Positions 39,663 through 48,775 of a stretch of 64,000 bases of DNA are shown here, piece by piece. Position numbers and translations under genes: made by a program. Under the pieces are notes generated by a model that made no database searches, had not been told where the DNA came from, and worked only from the letters and a program-made list of their open reading frames with translations. The stretch is taken from contig DATIBX010000565.1 in NCBI GenBank assembly GCA_035457105.1, positions 7,928 through 71,927 on the forward strand. Direction: 5' to 3'. Positions within the stretch are counted from its first letter, which is position 1. Every line of letters begins with the position of its first letter. The stretch comes from PSRF01 sp035457105 (lineage in GTDB: Bacteria; Acidobacteriota; Blastocatellia; Pyrinomonadales; Pyrinomonadaceae).

Positions 39663-41591
39663 ATGCGCTCAGGATCCAGAGCTTTGGCTTGTGCCCTAAT
39701 TTCTATCCTCGTCTCAAGCTTCCATTTTCGATCAGAAGCACAAAATTCCAAAACAGATGGAAAAGTAACGACGAAAACTGCGGGGCACGCAGAAATAAAA
39801 GACAGCGAGATGCGTCCACAGATTGAACGTTACACCGTTGATCGAGGCAGTCTTACTCGCGCTTTCCCCGTGCCAATGTCTCCGAGCCGTCGCGAACGGT
39901 TCAAACAATTCTACTCCGAATGGCTCGCCTCACTTGCAAGACTAGACTTTGAGCGAATGAGCGAAGACGGCCAGATCGATTACATCCTCTTCAAAAACCA
40001 TCTGGAGTACGAACTGCGACAGCTTAATATCCAGGCCGGACAGCTTGACGAGATTCAGGCGTTAATACCCTTCGCGAAAACTATCATCGACCTCGAGGAA
40101 ACTCGGCGACGAATGGAGCCGATAGACTCAGCCAGGGTGGCGGTAACACTCACTGACTTGCGAAAAGTGGTTGATGAGCGAAGACGTGCAGTCGAGGCGG
40201 GCCTACGATCCGAAGGACAGGCTAACTCTACAAACGATGTCGAACCTTTAAAAATAAAAAAGACGCTCGCCAATCGCGGAGTCACTGCAGTTAATAATCT
40301 CAGAACTATCCTACGTAACTGGTACACGTTTTATGACGGCTACGATCCATTGTTCACCTGGTGGAACGAAGAGCCATATAAATCCTTGGACCAATCGTTG
40401 ACTGGTTACGCTTCTTTTCTCACTGAAAAAGTAGTCGGTATTCGCACTGAAAGCTCTGGACCATCCGCAACACCGGCGAATCGCAATCTCGGCGGCGGTG
40501 GCGGTCAAAGCAGTGCGGGAACCGCAGGCTTCCAAAGATCCACGAGCACAATGGCACGGCCTGGCGATACCAGCGACATTGTGGGCGATCCGATTGGTCG
40601 CGACGCACTGATTAGCGAACTCAAATCCGAAATGATTCCTTACACACCCGAAGAAATTATCGCGATTGGCGAAAAGGAGATGGCGTGGTGCGAAAACGAA
40701 ATGAAAAAGGCGTCGCGTGAACTTGGGTACGGCGACGACTGGCACAAAGCACTCGAGTTCGTGAAGACACAATACGTGAAGCCCGGTGAACAGCCTGAAA
40801 TGATTCGAGGACTAGCTCTCGAAGCAATCAAGTTTGTTGAAGACAAGGATCTCGTTACTGTCCCTCAGCTCGCCAAAGACACCTGGCGAATGGAAATGAT
40901 GACCCCGGAACGCCAGCTCGTTAGCCCGTTCTTTCTCGGGGGCGAAACAATCCTCGTCTCCTTTCCCACCAACACGATGGCCCACGAACAAAAGATGATG
41001 AGTATGCGCGGGAACAACATTCATTTCGCCCGAGCAACTGTTTTTCATGAATTGATTCCGGGTCATCATCTACAGGGCTTCATGGCGGCACGCAACAAAC
41101 CATACCGGGCAATTTTCGGCACTCCCTTCTGGACTGAAGGAAACGCGCTTTACTGGGAATTGCTGTTCTGGGATCTGAACTTTGCTAAGTCTCCTGAAAA
41201 CAAGATAGGGATGCTGTTCTGGCGGATGCATCGTTGTGCCCGGATCATCTTCTCGCTCAGCTTCCATCTCGAGAAGATGACACCCCAGGAATGCATTGAT
41301 CTATTAGTAAATAAAGTCGGGCACGAGCGTGATAACGCGACTGCTGAGGTGCGCCGATCGCTAGACGGCAGCTATGGACCGCTCTACCAGATTGCATACC
41401 TGATAGGAGGGCTGCAGCAGTACGCATTACATAAAGAGATGGTCGCTTCCGGCAAGATGACGAATCGCGCGTTCAATGATGCGTTACTGATGGAGAACCG
41501 CATTCCCATCGAGATGATTCGTGCGAGTCTCACGAATCAAAAACTGACGCGCGACTTTTCCACGAATTGGAAGTTTTACGGCACGCCGTAA
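39663..41591 (+). CDS. Exported DUF885 family protein (HExxPGH metallopeptidase-like)
   Basis: 642 aa with a signal peptide (about residues 1-26; LACALISILVSSFHFRSEAQ). The DUF885 hallmark HELIPGHHLQGF is at about residues 460-470, followed by the RAIFGTPFWTEGNALYWELLFWDL and RMHRCARIIFSLSFHL segments. A Gly/Ser/Thr-rich insert (about 278-310) interrupts the middle. DUF885 proteins are predicted zinc peptidases with an HExxxxH-type motif; the substrate is not known. Shine-Dalgarno AGGAG lies upstream of the ATG. No operon partner. Confidence 0.85.
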   Translation: MRSGSRALACALISILVSSFHFRSEAQNSKTDGKVTTKTAGHAEIKDSEMRPQIERYTVDRGSLTRAFPVPMSPSRRERFKQFYSEWLASLARLDFERMSEDGQIDYILFKNHLEYELRQLNIQAGQLDEIQALIPFAKTIIDLEETRRRMEPIDSARVAVTLTDLRKVVDERRRAVEAGLRSEGQANSTNDVEPLKIKKTLANRGVTAVNNLRTILRNWYTFYDGYDPLFTWWNEEPYKSLDQSLTGYASFLTEKVVGIRTESSGPSATPANRNLGGGGGQSSAGTAGFQRSTSTMARPGDTSDIVGDPIGRDALISELKSEMIPYTPEEIIAIGEKEMAWCENEMKKASRELGYGDDWHKALEFVKTQYVKPGEQPEMIRGLALEAIKFVEDKDLVTVPQLAKDTWRMEMMTPERQLVSPFFLGGETILVSFPTNTMAHEQKMMSMRGNNIHFARATVFHELIPGHHLQGFMAARNKPYRAIFGTPFWTEGNALYWELLFWDLNFAKSPENKIGMLFWRMHRCARIIFSLSFHLEKMTPQECIDLLVNKVGHERDNATAEVRRSLDGSYGPLYQIAYLIGGLQQYALHKEMVASGKMTNRAFNDALLMENRIPIEMIRASLTNQKLTRDFSTNWKFYGTP

Positions 41592-41605
41592 CAGCAGTTT
41601 AGATT

Positions 41606-41681
41606 GTGTGGTTTCGTGTGGTTTCGTGGATCGCATTTTCCGGGTATAGACGAGCCGCGAATTCACACGAACTAACACGAA
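41606..41681. repeat. Degenerate inverted repeat with direct GTGTGGTTTC copies
   Basis: Two adjacent copies of GTGTGGTTTC (41606-41625) form part of a left arm, TTCGTGTGGTTTCGTGGATCGC. It is imperfectly complementary to 41657-41681 (GCGAATTCACACGAACTAAC followed by ACGAA). It fills most of the gap between two convergent genes and may act on both strands as a weak terminator or be a decayed repeat. Confidence 0.4.
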
Positions 41682-41699
41682 TGAGACGAAATCCAGCAG

Positions 41700-42593
41700 T
41701 TAGTGATTCGTTCTTTTAGCGGAAGTGCGGTACCACAACTGCAATTTCACAAACATTGGCTGACTCGCCAGTGCTGCTGCTCTGTAAAAAACTAACTGTG
41801 GAGCCGGAGCTGACGGCGTGAGAGCCCTCGTTCCCGCAGCATCACGCTCCTCTTTGGTCCAAGCCTGACCGGGTTGGCCCATCTCAAGGAAACCCACCCC
41901 AGAATTCCACTGTTTTTCCCAGGTCGCAACCTGATCACTGGTCAATTGCTGCGCCTTGTCTGTGATAGTAATCCCCTCCAGCGGCTTTGGGGCAACTAAG
42001 ACACTCAAGACCTCGGCCACGTGATCGGGCCTGCTTTTTCTGACTGTGAAGAAAGGGGGACTATCAACCTGTGCCGGGATTTCCGTGAGCATTCCAACCG
42101 ATACCTTATTGTCCCCGTTCAGCGTTCGCGTGGTGGGAAAAATCAAGTATGGTGGTCCAACAGAGCCGTCGGCGTATTGCTCACGATCAATCACATACAA
42201 ATAACCGTTTCGCGCCCCTTCGACACTTATCCTTAATTTGTCGCCCTGCCCGAGTTTAGTCTCGGGCGAAATTCTCTCCGGCAAATACTCTTTGGATTCA
42301 GAGTCGTCGTGAACGATTATGCGTTCGCCTGAATCCCGCGCAGCGGCAGGTCGTAGTCTCCAGAGTGTTACCCCGACTACGGAATCTGGAGCAACGTCAT
42401 TAACCGGTACTTTCGGAGTTGCTATGCGATAGGTGCGTCGCTTATTGCTTGATTTACTGTTTGACGTATAGACCGTGTCCCACAGTTTCCGAGTTGTATC
42501 ATCGCCTTGCTGGGCTCGGACCACTGAGTAAAAAACAGCGGCGGCCAGGCACAAGAATAAAAGCAGAAACCCAATTAGATTTATTCGTTTCAT
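41700..42593 (-). CDS. Exported DUF4384 domain protein
   Basis: 297 aa from the ATG at 42593, with AAGGAG upstream. An N-terminal signal or anchor (LIGFLLLFLCLAAAVFYSVV) is followed by a polar linker and a DUF4384 domain (about residues 105-215; LGQGDKLRISVEGARNGYLYVIDREQYADG, then PPYLIFPTTRTLNGDN). It is the last gene of the CHAT cluster, 34 bp after the CHAT gene stop. The kinase at 46874 carries the same domain, so the two probably share a ligand or partner. DUF4384 has no known activity. Confidence 0.82.
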   Translation of the reverse strand: MKRINLIGFLLLFLCLAAAVFYSVVRAQQGDDTTRKLWDTVYTSNSKSSNKRRTYRIATPKVPVNDVAPDSVVGVTLWRLRPAAARDSGERIIVHDDSESKEYLPERISPETKLGQGDKLRISVEGARNGYLYVIDREQYADGSVGPPYLIFPTTRTLNGDNKVSVGMLTEIPAQVDSPPFFTVRKSRPDHVAEVLSVLVAPKPLEGITITDKAQQLTSDQVATWEKQWNSGVGFLEMGQPGQAWTKEERDAAGTRALTPSAPAPQLVFYRAAALASQPMFVKLQLWYRTSAKRTNH

Positions 42594-42627
42594 GACTGCT
42601 CCTTCTGCCCCCAGAAGAATTGCCTTA

Positions 42628-45600
42628 TTACTTCCAATCACCCTGCATTACAAACGCGGCCCAGAAATAAGGCTGTTGCCATTGTCGCGCGCGCAACATT
42701 TCGATTTGCGCAGCTCGTAAAGCTGCGGATGGCGTTTTATGCATTCTCAACATGCCGCTATACAGTCGGCCCATCAACGAAGCCGTCGCTTTGTCATTGA
42801 CACTCCATAAGCTGACAACAACACGCCTAGCTCCGGCATACATGAAGCCCTGGGTGAGACCCACCAGGCCCTCACCTTTAATGTCTTGTCCGAGCCCGGT
42901 TTCGCAGGCACTCAAGACAACTAATTCAGCTGGTAACTTCAGATTGTAGATGTCCAGGGTTCGCAGAAATCCATCTTCCGGTCTTCCCTGTTCATCAACG
43001 AGAGAAAGGACAATTGCGGAAAATTTGGGATTACTGGTGTCGAGATAACCGTGGGTTGCAAAATGCAAATAACGGTAATTACTGAGCTCACTGCTCAACG
43101 CCGTGGCTCTACTAGCTTGAAAATCAAGTGCCCTTAAATTCGCACCACCACTCGCGACCGAGAGTATCTCCTGCGCTTCCTGGCGAGTGAAGGGCAAACG
43201 CCGAACCACCATTTCCGCGGCTGCACTGTTCTTTACATGCTCGATAATCCTGAGATCACCCGAAGCTTCGCGTTGGGCATCCTTAACATCTGAACGATCA
43301 CTCTTTTCTTTCGATCTCAGCCTCACGTCACTAGCCGAAAATACTGGATCGGCAATCACTGCGACTCCCTTGGGTGCCGGGGTCCGATTGGCCAGAGCTC
43401 GACGCTGAACCGCTATGGTCGAAGCCGAAGGTAAATTGACAACCTCATGGTCCAAGATTAGGGGTCGATATTCCGCGTTGCGAGGGTTATCTGTTAATTG
43501 AAGGCCGTCGCGAGCCACATAGCCAGACAAAGGACGAGACGACGTCCCACCGGGAAAGGCAAGCGCGGCAAAAGGAACATATTGCAGCGCACCGTCCGCG
43601 ACGATTAACAACCGCTTATCACCGAATTTCGCGGCCGCCGGCTTTAGGATCATGTCGCTTAATTGGTTGTTGAGTTCTTGCGCACGACTATCAGCTGTAG
43701 CTATCCGGGCGACACGCTCCGAGGCGGTCTCAACTGGCTTCATGACACTTCGTTCCGTCAAGGTCTGATAGAGTTCACGAGCCACATCTTCAATCCGACT
43801 CCTACCGGGCAACTCATAGGTTTTCAATGAATTGGTGGTCACTAACCAAAGATAGCTACGATCGGTTCCAAGCGAATACTCGAGCAACAATGAATCTGGA
43901 TCTAACTGGTCCTGAATTTCTTTAAGACCCAGGGGCTGAGGTTGAGTCAAAGCTGCGTAAGCGGGACTGGCTCTACGAATGGAAGCCTGGACTTGTCGAA
44001 ACTCATCCTCTAACGAATTGATCTCTCCCTTGAGAGCCTCAATCTCCTTTTGACTTCCCTTTAAGGCAGTAAGCTGAATCAGTCGCTGTGCTTTTGCATT
44101 TAACGATTGAGTGAGTAACTTTTCCCGATCCACCAGTTCAGGGCTTACTCCTTTACGTATTACGACGCTCGACTCGTTCAGCGTATCCAACAGACTGCGC
44201 GCTCGGGCTCGTTCACTAACCTGCAATGCTTCTGCATCGTGTCCCTTGCCAGGGTTCTTAGCATCGAGTTGCATCAACAAATCGATGTAGAACTCATAAA
44301 CATTCTCTCGAGAAGCAAGATATGCCGAGCGCAACTGAGGACTGGTGGATCGAGCGCGAACCGTTTCGACCAAACCAATTGCCTCTTCAACATCGCGTCG
44401 CGCTTGGTCAAAGTCTTGTTTCTGCTGCTGAGCCTTGGCGCTGTCCAGCAGCGTAGCGGCAGCGCTATTGAGATCTGAAATTTTTCGGAAAATGACTACT
44501 GAGGCATTTAATTGTTCAAGGGCCTGGTCTGGTTGGTTTAATAAGAGATAGACGTGTCCCAGGTTTGCAAGCGAGATCCCTTCACGCCGGACGTTGCCAG
44601 CCTCACGTTGAATTTTGAGCGCTTCTAGATGATAGGAGATGGCTTTTTCCGGCTGCCCCATTGCTGAGTAGGTGGCGCCAATTAAATCCAGAGTGTCGGC
44701 TTCCTGCCTCCGGTTGTTCGTTCGCTTCTGGATTGCTTGGGCCTGCTGAAAGAAGTCGAGCGCTTTCGGATAATCCTGCATTTTTCGATACGAGTTTCCA
44801 ATATTACTGAGAGTGTAAGCTTCGGAACCGGTATCTTTGACCGCTCGTAACAGAGTTAGCGCTTGTTGGAGGTAGTCGAATGACTTTTCAGGTTCACCCC
44901 ATTGGGTATAGGCGACTCCAATATTGTTCAGAGTTATGCCTTCGGTCCTGCCATTGCCCAGAGCACGAAATACGGGAAGGGCTTGGAGATAATATTCAAT
45001 CGCTTTTTCCCAATCCGAAGCATCATTGTTGATTTTTCCGATGTTGTTGAGAGCGGACGCTTCGACACCCTGATTACCGCTTCGCCGGGCCAGGACTAGA
45101 GCACGGTTGTAATGAGCCAATGCTTTGTCCGTCTCGCCAAGCACATCGTAAGCGCCACCCAAAAAGGTCTCGAGTACCTCTTCCTGTCGCGAGTCGTTAA
45201 GCGTCTTAGCTACAGTCATGCTCTGCTCCAAAAATGGCAGCGCTGACCGAAATTCACCTAACTGCATGTAAAGCACGCCAACCGCTCGTGCTGTGAGTGC
45301 TTCGCGATAAGCTTGATGCGTCGACTGATAGAACGGCAATGTTTCTTTCAGAGTCTCAACAGCGAGCTGTCGTGAACTGCCGGACGACTCATTACTAAGT
45401 CTCGTACCTTCATCAAACTTCCGCTGAACTGCTACTGCATTCATATCTTGAGGAGTGGCTGGTCCAATTTTCACCTCACGAATTTCGTACTTTCCGGCGG
45501 CTGCCCTTGGATTCGGGGAAAAAATATCGACTCTAAAGTCACCCGACTCATTGGCGACAAGCAACAGAGGTTCTGGTCCCCATTTGTCGTTTGGACTGTC

Positions 45601-45927
45601 GGTTTCGGCAATCTTCTTTCCGTCAGGACTAAACAGCCCGATTGAGATATCAATCTGTTGCTGTAGAACAACTGCTGAGAGAAAGTCACCTGACCTCAGG
45701 GAAACACGAAAAGAATCGGTTTGGCCGCCTTTTAGTTCATGCTGGCCTGGTCCAAAATCTAACTGCGGCTTTTGCTGTTCGACGGGAGGATTCTGGGTTT
45801 GAGAAAAGGCATTAGCGGAGAACGATAACAATAATAAACCGGGTAGAGCGAAACCTATGGTAGCCGCCCTTAACCAACGGTTGGGAGCGCGCAAACACAA
45901 AACTAACTTGGCGAGGTCTTGTAACAT
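42628..45927 (-). CDS. Exported TPR-CHAT (caspase-like) protein
   Basis: 1099 aa. A signal peptide (about residues 20-42; IGFALPGLLLLSFSANAFSQ) is followed by a beta-sandwich PPC-like domain (about 52-150), about eight TPRs (200-520), a helical region with coiled coil (about 560-665) and a C-terminal CHAT domain (about 780-1099). The caspase-type dyad is intact: His in HFATHGYLDT (about 959) and Cys in VVLSACETGLG (about 1008), followed by GEGLVGLTQGFMYAGARRVVVSLW. CHAT proteins are cysteine peptidases of clan CD. It lies in one minus-strand cluster with an ECF sigma factor, a Ser/Thr kinase and DUF4384 proteins. A protease role at the cell envelope is inferred. Confidence 0.9.
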   Translation of the reverse strand: MLQDLAKLVLCLRAPNRWLRAATIGFALPGLLLLSFSANAFSQTQNPPVEQQKPQLDFGPGQHELKGGQTDSFRVSLRSGDFLSAVVLQQQIDISIGLFSPDGKKIAETDSPNDKWGPEPLLLVANESGDFRVDIFSPNPRAAAGKYEIREVKIGPATPQDMNAVAVQRKFDEGTRLSNESSGSSRQLAVETLKETLPFYQSTHQAYREALTARAVGVLYMQLGEFRSALPFLEQSMTVAKTLNDSRQEEVLETFLGGAYDVLGETDKALAHYNRALVLARRSGNQGVEASALNNIGKINNDASDWEKAIEYYLQALPVFRALGNGRTEGITLNNIGVAYTQWGEPEKSFDYLQQALTLLRAVKDTGSEAYTLSNIGNSYRKMQDYPKALDFFQQAQAIQKRTNNRRQEADTLDLIGATYSAMGQPEKAISYHLEALKIQREAGNVRREGISLANLGHVYLLLNQPDQALEQLNASVVIFRKISDLNSAAATLLDSAKAQQQKQDFDQARRDVEEAIGLVETVRARSTSPQLRSAYLASRENVYEFYIDLLMQLDAKNPGKGHDAEALQVSERARARSLLDTLNESSVVIRKGVSPELVDREKLLTQSLNAKAQRLIQLTALKGSQKEIEALKGEINSLEDEFRQVQASIRRASPAYAALTQPQPLGLKEIQDQLDPDSLLLEYSLGTDRSYLWLVTTNSLKTYELPGRSRIEDVARELYQTLTERSVMKPVETASERVARIATADSRAQELNNQLSDMILKPAAAKFGDKRLLIVADGALQYVPFAALAFPGGTSSRPLSGYVARDGLQLTDNPRNAEYRPLILDHEVVNLPSASTIAVQRRALANRTPAPKGVAVIADPVFSASDVRLRSKEKSDRSDVKDAQREASGDLRIIEHVKNSAAAEMVVRRLPFTRQEAQEILSVASGGANLRALDFQASRATALSSELSNYRYLHFATHGYLDTSNPKFSAIVLSLVDEQGRPEDGFLRTLDIYNLKLPAELVVLSACETGLGQDIKGEGLVGLTQGFMYAGARRVVVSLWSVNDKATASLMGRLYSGMLRMHKTPSAALRAAQIEMLRARQWQQPYFWAAFVMQGDWK

Positions 45928-45974
45928 CTTCGTTGCCGAATTAAGAAAGTCATCATAAAACCAAAAGCCAGGAG

Positions 45975-46007
45975 AGAGGCGACCCCTAAGTCTCAGAGGT
46001 CACCTCT
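45975..46007 (-). terminator. RNA hairpin between 129-aa gene and CHAT gene
   Basis: In the minus-strand RNA a 13-bp stem forms without mismatch (two G-U pairs) around a 7-nt loop. The plus strand would have two C-A mismatches, so the structure is specific to the transcribed strand. A loose U-rich stretch (TTTTGGTTTTATG) follows after 12 nt. It may attenuate transcription between the small gene and the CHAT gene. Confidence 0.55.
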
Positions 46008-46047
46008 TTCCATTGCTGAGAAATGCAGAAAGACATCTGCAAATCGG

Positions 46048-46437
46048 CTAAACAGACTTGGTGGCCGATGCGGCTAAATCATCGCCAGCAGTTGAACCCG
46101 CCTGCGCAGTCCACTCCCCACTCTGGGGACCTGTTTCTTTAATATCGGGTTTACCAAGCGTTCCCCAAGTACCTTCAGCCTGATTACTGGACGCACCTCC
46201 TTGAAGCGTGTTGACGGTGATGTCCCAGGTATTTCCGTCGTAACCGAACTGTGGAAAATCAAAGGGGGCCGTCGGCAACGTTGTGCCTGGGGTCGTTGAG
46301 AGGATTGTGTTGATATTGGGCGCAGTAAACTGATAGGCCGTTCCCGCTGTATTCGTATTGATGTGGCAACCGACCAGATCTTGTCCATTACTACCGCCTG
46401 AGATTCCATTGGCATGAAGTGTCCATACGTTAGGCAT
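46048..46437 (-). CDS. Orphan 129-aa protein in CHAT cluster
   Basis: Not recognised. It has a strong Shine-Dalgarno (AAGGAGG) seven bases before the ATG. The sequence is Gly/Thr/Asn-rich (MPNVWTLHANGISGGSNGQD to a polar C-terminus) with one Cys, no signal peptide and no TM helix, and looks beta-rich (QFTAPNINTILSTTPG, FDFPQFGYDGNTWDITV). It is placed between the kinase and the CHAT peptidase genes on the same strand. It could be a small partner or substrate of the CHAT protein, but there is no direct evidence. Confidence 0.65.
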   Translation of the reverse strand: MPNVWTLHANGISGGSNGQDLVGCHINTNTAGTAYQFTAPNINTILSTTPGTTLPTAPFDFPQFGYDGNTWDITVNTLQGGASSNQAEGTWGTLGKPDIKETGPQSGEWTAQAGSTAGDDLAASATKSV

Positions 46438-46873
46438 TTGTTAATCCTCCTTCGGATTGTTTGAGTTGACCCGACATCGCGGGCTACGTTCCTCCTGAAC
46501 TCCACACGTCTCACTTGAGGGATTCGATGACTTTTCTGCGAAAATCAGGGAGAACTCCTTGTGTCGCGTCAAAGTTTAGAAGGAACGGAAACTCTTCTTC
46601 TATCTATTAACGCGAGAAGTATTTGGGAAAACCACCATTCAACTGATGAAAACAAGGAAGCTCGCTGGGTTGCTATCCTTGCAACTGGAAAGGTCGTGGC
46701 ATATTTCAACCCACTTCAGAATGCGTTTGAATGCAGGAATAATAGGCCTCGATTCAAGGAAGGTCAATCATCGAACCTTGGGTCGAAGACAGAAGAAGGC
46801 GTTTTTTGAGGCTGGCCAAAGCGGCCTCCTGGCGCAAGCCTCACAATCGGCCCACCCTATTCGAAATGGAGGC
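46438..46873. other. Intergenic region between kinase and 129-aa gene
   Basis: About 435 bp. It should contain a promoter for the 129-aa/CHAT genes on the minus strand. A hairpin-forming GC patch (GAGGCTGGCC to AAGCCTC, about 46808-46851) sits near the kinase stop. A short plus-strand frame (46561-46809) has no ribosome-binding site or recognisable protein and is not called. No clear promoter elements seen. Confidence 0.4.
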
Positions 46874-48775
46874 TTAATAATGTTCCAGTGCGAGCGAGTA
46901 GACTAAAACGTCTCCACGAGAACGAAGCGTCGTTTCCTTCTTCTCGTCACTCGCCTCAACTATTGGTTTGCTCTCTGAATGGCTTTTAAGAAAGGAAGTT
47001 ACCTTGTCACGGACGGAAGCGTTATCGATCAACCCGCGGGTTTTCGGATTGGCAAACTCTCGAACCGGCTCAAGCTCACTCAGTTCGTTAGGGGCATATA
47101 TCAACCAGACTTTCTCAGTACCCTTGTCACTATCAAGTCGAAACCAACTATTCTCGGGTATTTGAAGGTTCACATTTTCCTGAAGCAGCGCTGAACCTCT
47201 ATTCGATGTTGGCGAAGGAAATAGAACGACGTATTCAGGCGCCTCATTCGGCTGATGAGGACCCTCATTGATGACGTAGAGGAAACCTGATTGCGAGCTT
47301 TTGAGATTGAGTCTGAGTTGGTATCCACGCTCGAAAAGAATTTCCCTGGCAAGTTGAATTGGCTCTTCAAAAGCTCGATTGTCTCGGTACTTCTGGAGCG
47401 TAATCGAGTACGTTAAATCTCTACTTGGAGCAACCAGGGGCGGAGTTGGAACCAGTGACTGAGAACGAGATCGATTCCACACGAACCAACCCGCCAAAGC
47501 AACAAGTAATACTGCGAGCGGCAGAAAAATAACCAACGGATTTCTCCGTGTGGTAACTGCCTTCATTGGAGCTTTAGCAGTAGTTATCTTTTGTTCAGCA
47601 GTAGGAATTGCAGGAGTTGGAGTCACAACTGGACTCGTCGAATGACCTAGCTCGCTGACTCCATCAAGTTGCTTTCTTAGGAGTCGCAGGTCAATCATCA
47701 TGTCCTTCGCCGTTTGGTAGCGTTCGTCGAAACGCTTAGACATGGCCTTATTGACAATACGTTGCAGCTCGGGGGGCAGCGTTGAATCTAACTGAGTTAA
47801 AGCAGACGGATCTTTCTCGAGGATCTGAACAATGGTGTGGGCAGGCGTTATTCCTTTGAAAGGCATCACACCAGCAACCATCTCGTAGATCATCACGCCG
47901 ACGCTCCATAGATCGGTGCGTTCATCAACGACGTGAGCTTGAGCTTGCTCGGGCGACATGTAATTAATAGTCCCCATCAAATTGCCCGGTATGCTCTTGA
48001 ATTCAGTAGCAGCCTCTGCATCAGTTTGCTCGCGCGTTGCTGTTCCTGCCCGTGGTTCGGTGAGCTTCGCCAGTCCGAAGTCGAGCACCTTAACCACGTG
48101 ATCGCGACGACGAAGCATTACGTTCTCCGGCTTCATATCGCGATGGACAATCTTCGCCTCATGCGCTGCATCAAGTGCGGCCAAGATTTGGATGCTGATA
48201 TCGAGGATCTCCGAGAGCTTTAGTCGTTTTCCCCTCATGTAGTCGCGCAACGTATCTCCATCGACAAACTCGGTTGCGATAAACGACAACGAATCGATTT
48301 CACCAAACTCGTAGATGGTGAGGATGTTTGGTTGGTTTAAGGACGAAGCAACCTTCGCTTCCTGGCGGAACCGCTGCATTCGCCGTTTGTCGTTGGCCAC
48401 ACTGACAGGAAGGATCTTCAGGGCAACCGTCCGGTCAAGTCTCTGGTCCGTGGCCAGATACACTTCGCCCATTCCGCCCGCGCCTAATTTTCTTTGAATG
48501 AGGTATGACCCAAACTGTTGATTCTCATCAAGACTATCGGACGAGTCCTCGCTGACATTGGAGTTCAAGACAATCCCAACGTCATCGACGACTGGTTTAC
48601 TAATGAAACTGTCAGCTTCAGCCTTCTTATGACTGTCGATTAGTTTTTCGACTTCAGAACGAAGGTCGTCGTCTGCGCCGCACTCCTCCTTGAGGTAAAG
48701 CACGCGAGCAGGATCATTCAGCGACTTGGCCGCTTCGAAGATTCTACTGATTTCATGCCAACGCTCAGGTTTCAA
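46874..48775 (-). CDS. Membrane Ser/Thr protein kinase with C-terminal DUF4384
   Basis: 633 aa if it starts at the TTG at 48775, which overlaps the sigma-factor stop as TTGA and begins the family-typical LKPERWHEISRIFEAAKSL. The longer frame from 48829 would overlap more. Kinase domain about 85-350: GAGGMGEVYLA, AVK-type Lys in VALKILP, HRDMKPENVML, DFGLAKL and MSPEQAQ are all intact. One TM helix follows (LVIFLPLAVLLVALAGWFVW, about 430-450), then a DUF4384 domain outside (GFLYVINEGPHQPNEAPEYVVLFP). It should sense an envelope signal and phosphorylate cytoplasmic targets. Coupled to the ECF sigma gene. Confidence 0.9.
   Translation of the reverse strand: MKPERWHEISRIFEAAKSLNDPARVLYLKEECGADDDLRSEVEKLIDSHKKAEADSFISKPVVDDVGIVLNSNVSEDSSDSLDENQQFGSYLIQRKLGAGGMGEVYLATDQRLDRTVALKILPVSVANDKRRMQRFRQEAKVASSLNQPNILTIYEFGEIDSLSFIATEFVDGDTLRDYMRGKRLKLSEILDISIQILAALDAAHEAKIVHRDMKPENVMLRRRDHVVKVLDFGLAKLTEPRAGTATREQTDAEAATEFKSIPGNLMGTINYMSPEQAQAHVVDERTDLWSVGVMIYEMVAGVMPFKGITPAHTIVQILEKDPSALTQLDSTLPPELQRIVNKAMSKRFDERYQTAKDMMIDLRLLRKQLDGVSELGHSTSPVVTPTPAIPTAEQKITTAKAPMKAVTTRRNPLVIFLPLAVLLVALAGWFVWNRSRSQSLVPTPPLVAPSRDLTYSITLQKYRDNRAFEEPIQLAREILFERGYQLRLNLKSSQSGFLYVINEGPHQPNEAPEYVVLFPSPTSNRGSALLQENVNLQIPENSWFRLDSDKGTEKVWLIYAPNELSELEPVREFANPKTRGLIDNASVRDKVTSFLKSHSESKPIVEASDEKKETTLRSRGDVLVYSLALEHY

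Noticed and set aside
46561..46809. 82-aa plus-strand frame between the kinase and orphan genes
   Set aside because: No ribosome-binding site, no family resemblance, and antisense to the cluster; likely chance.
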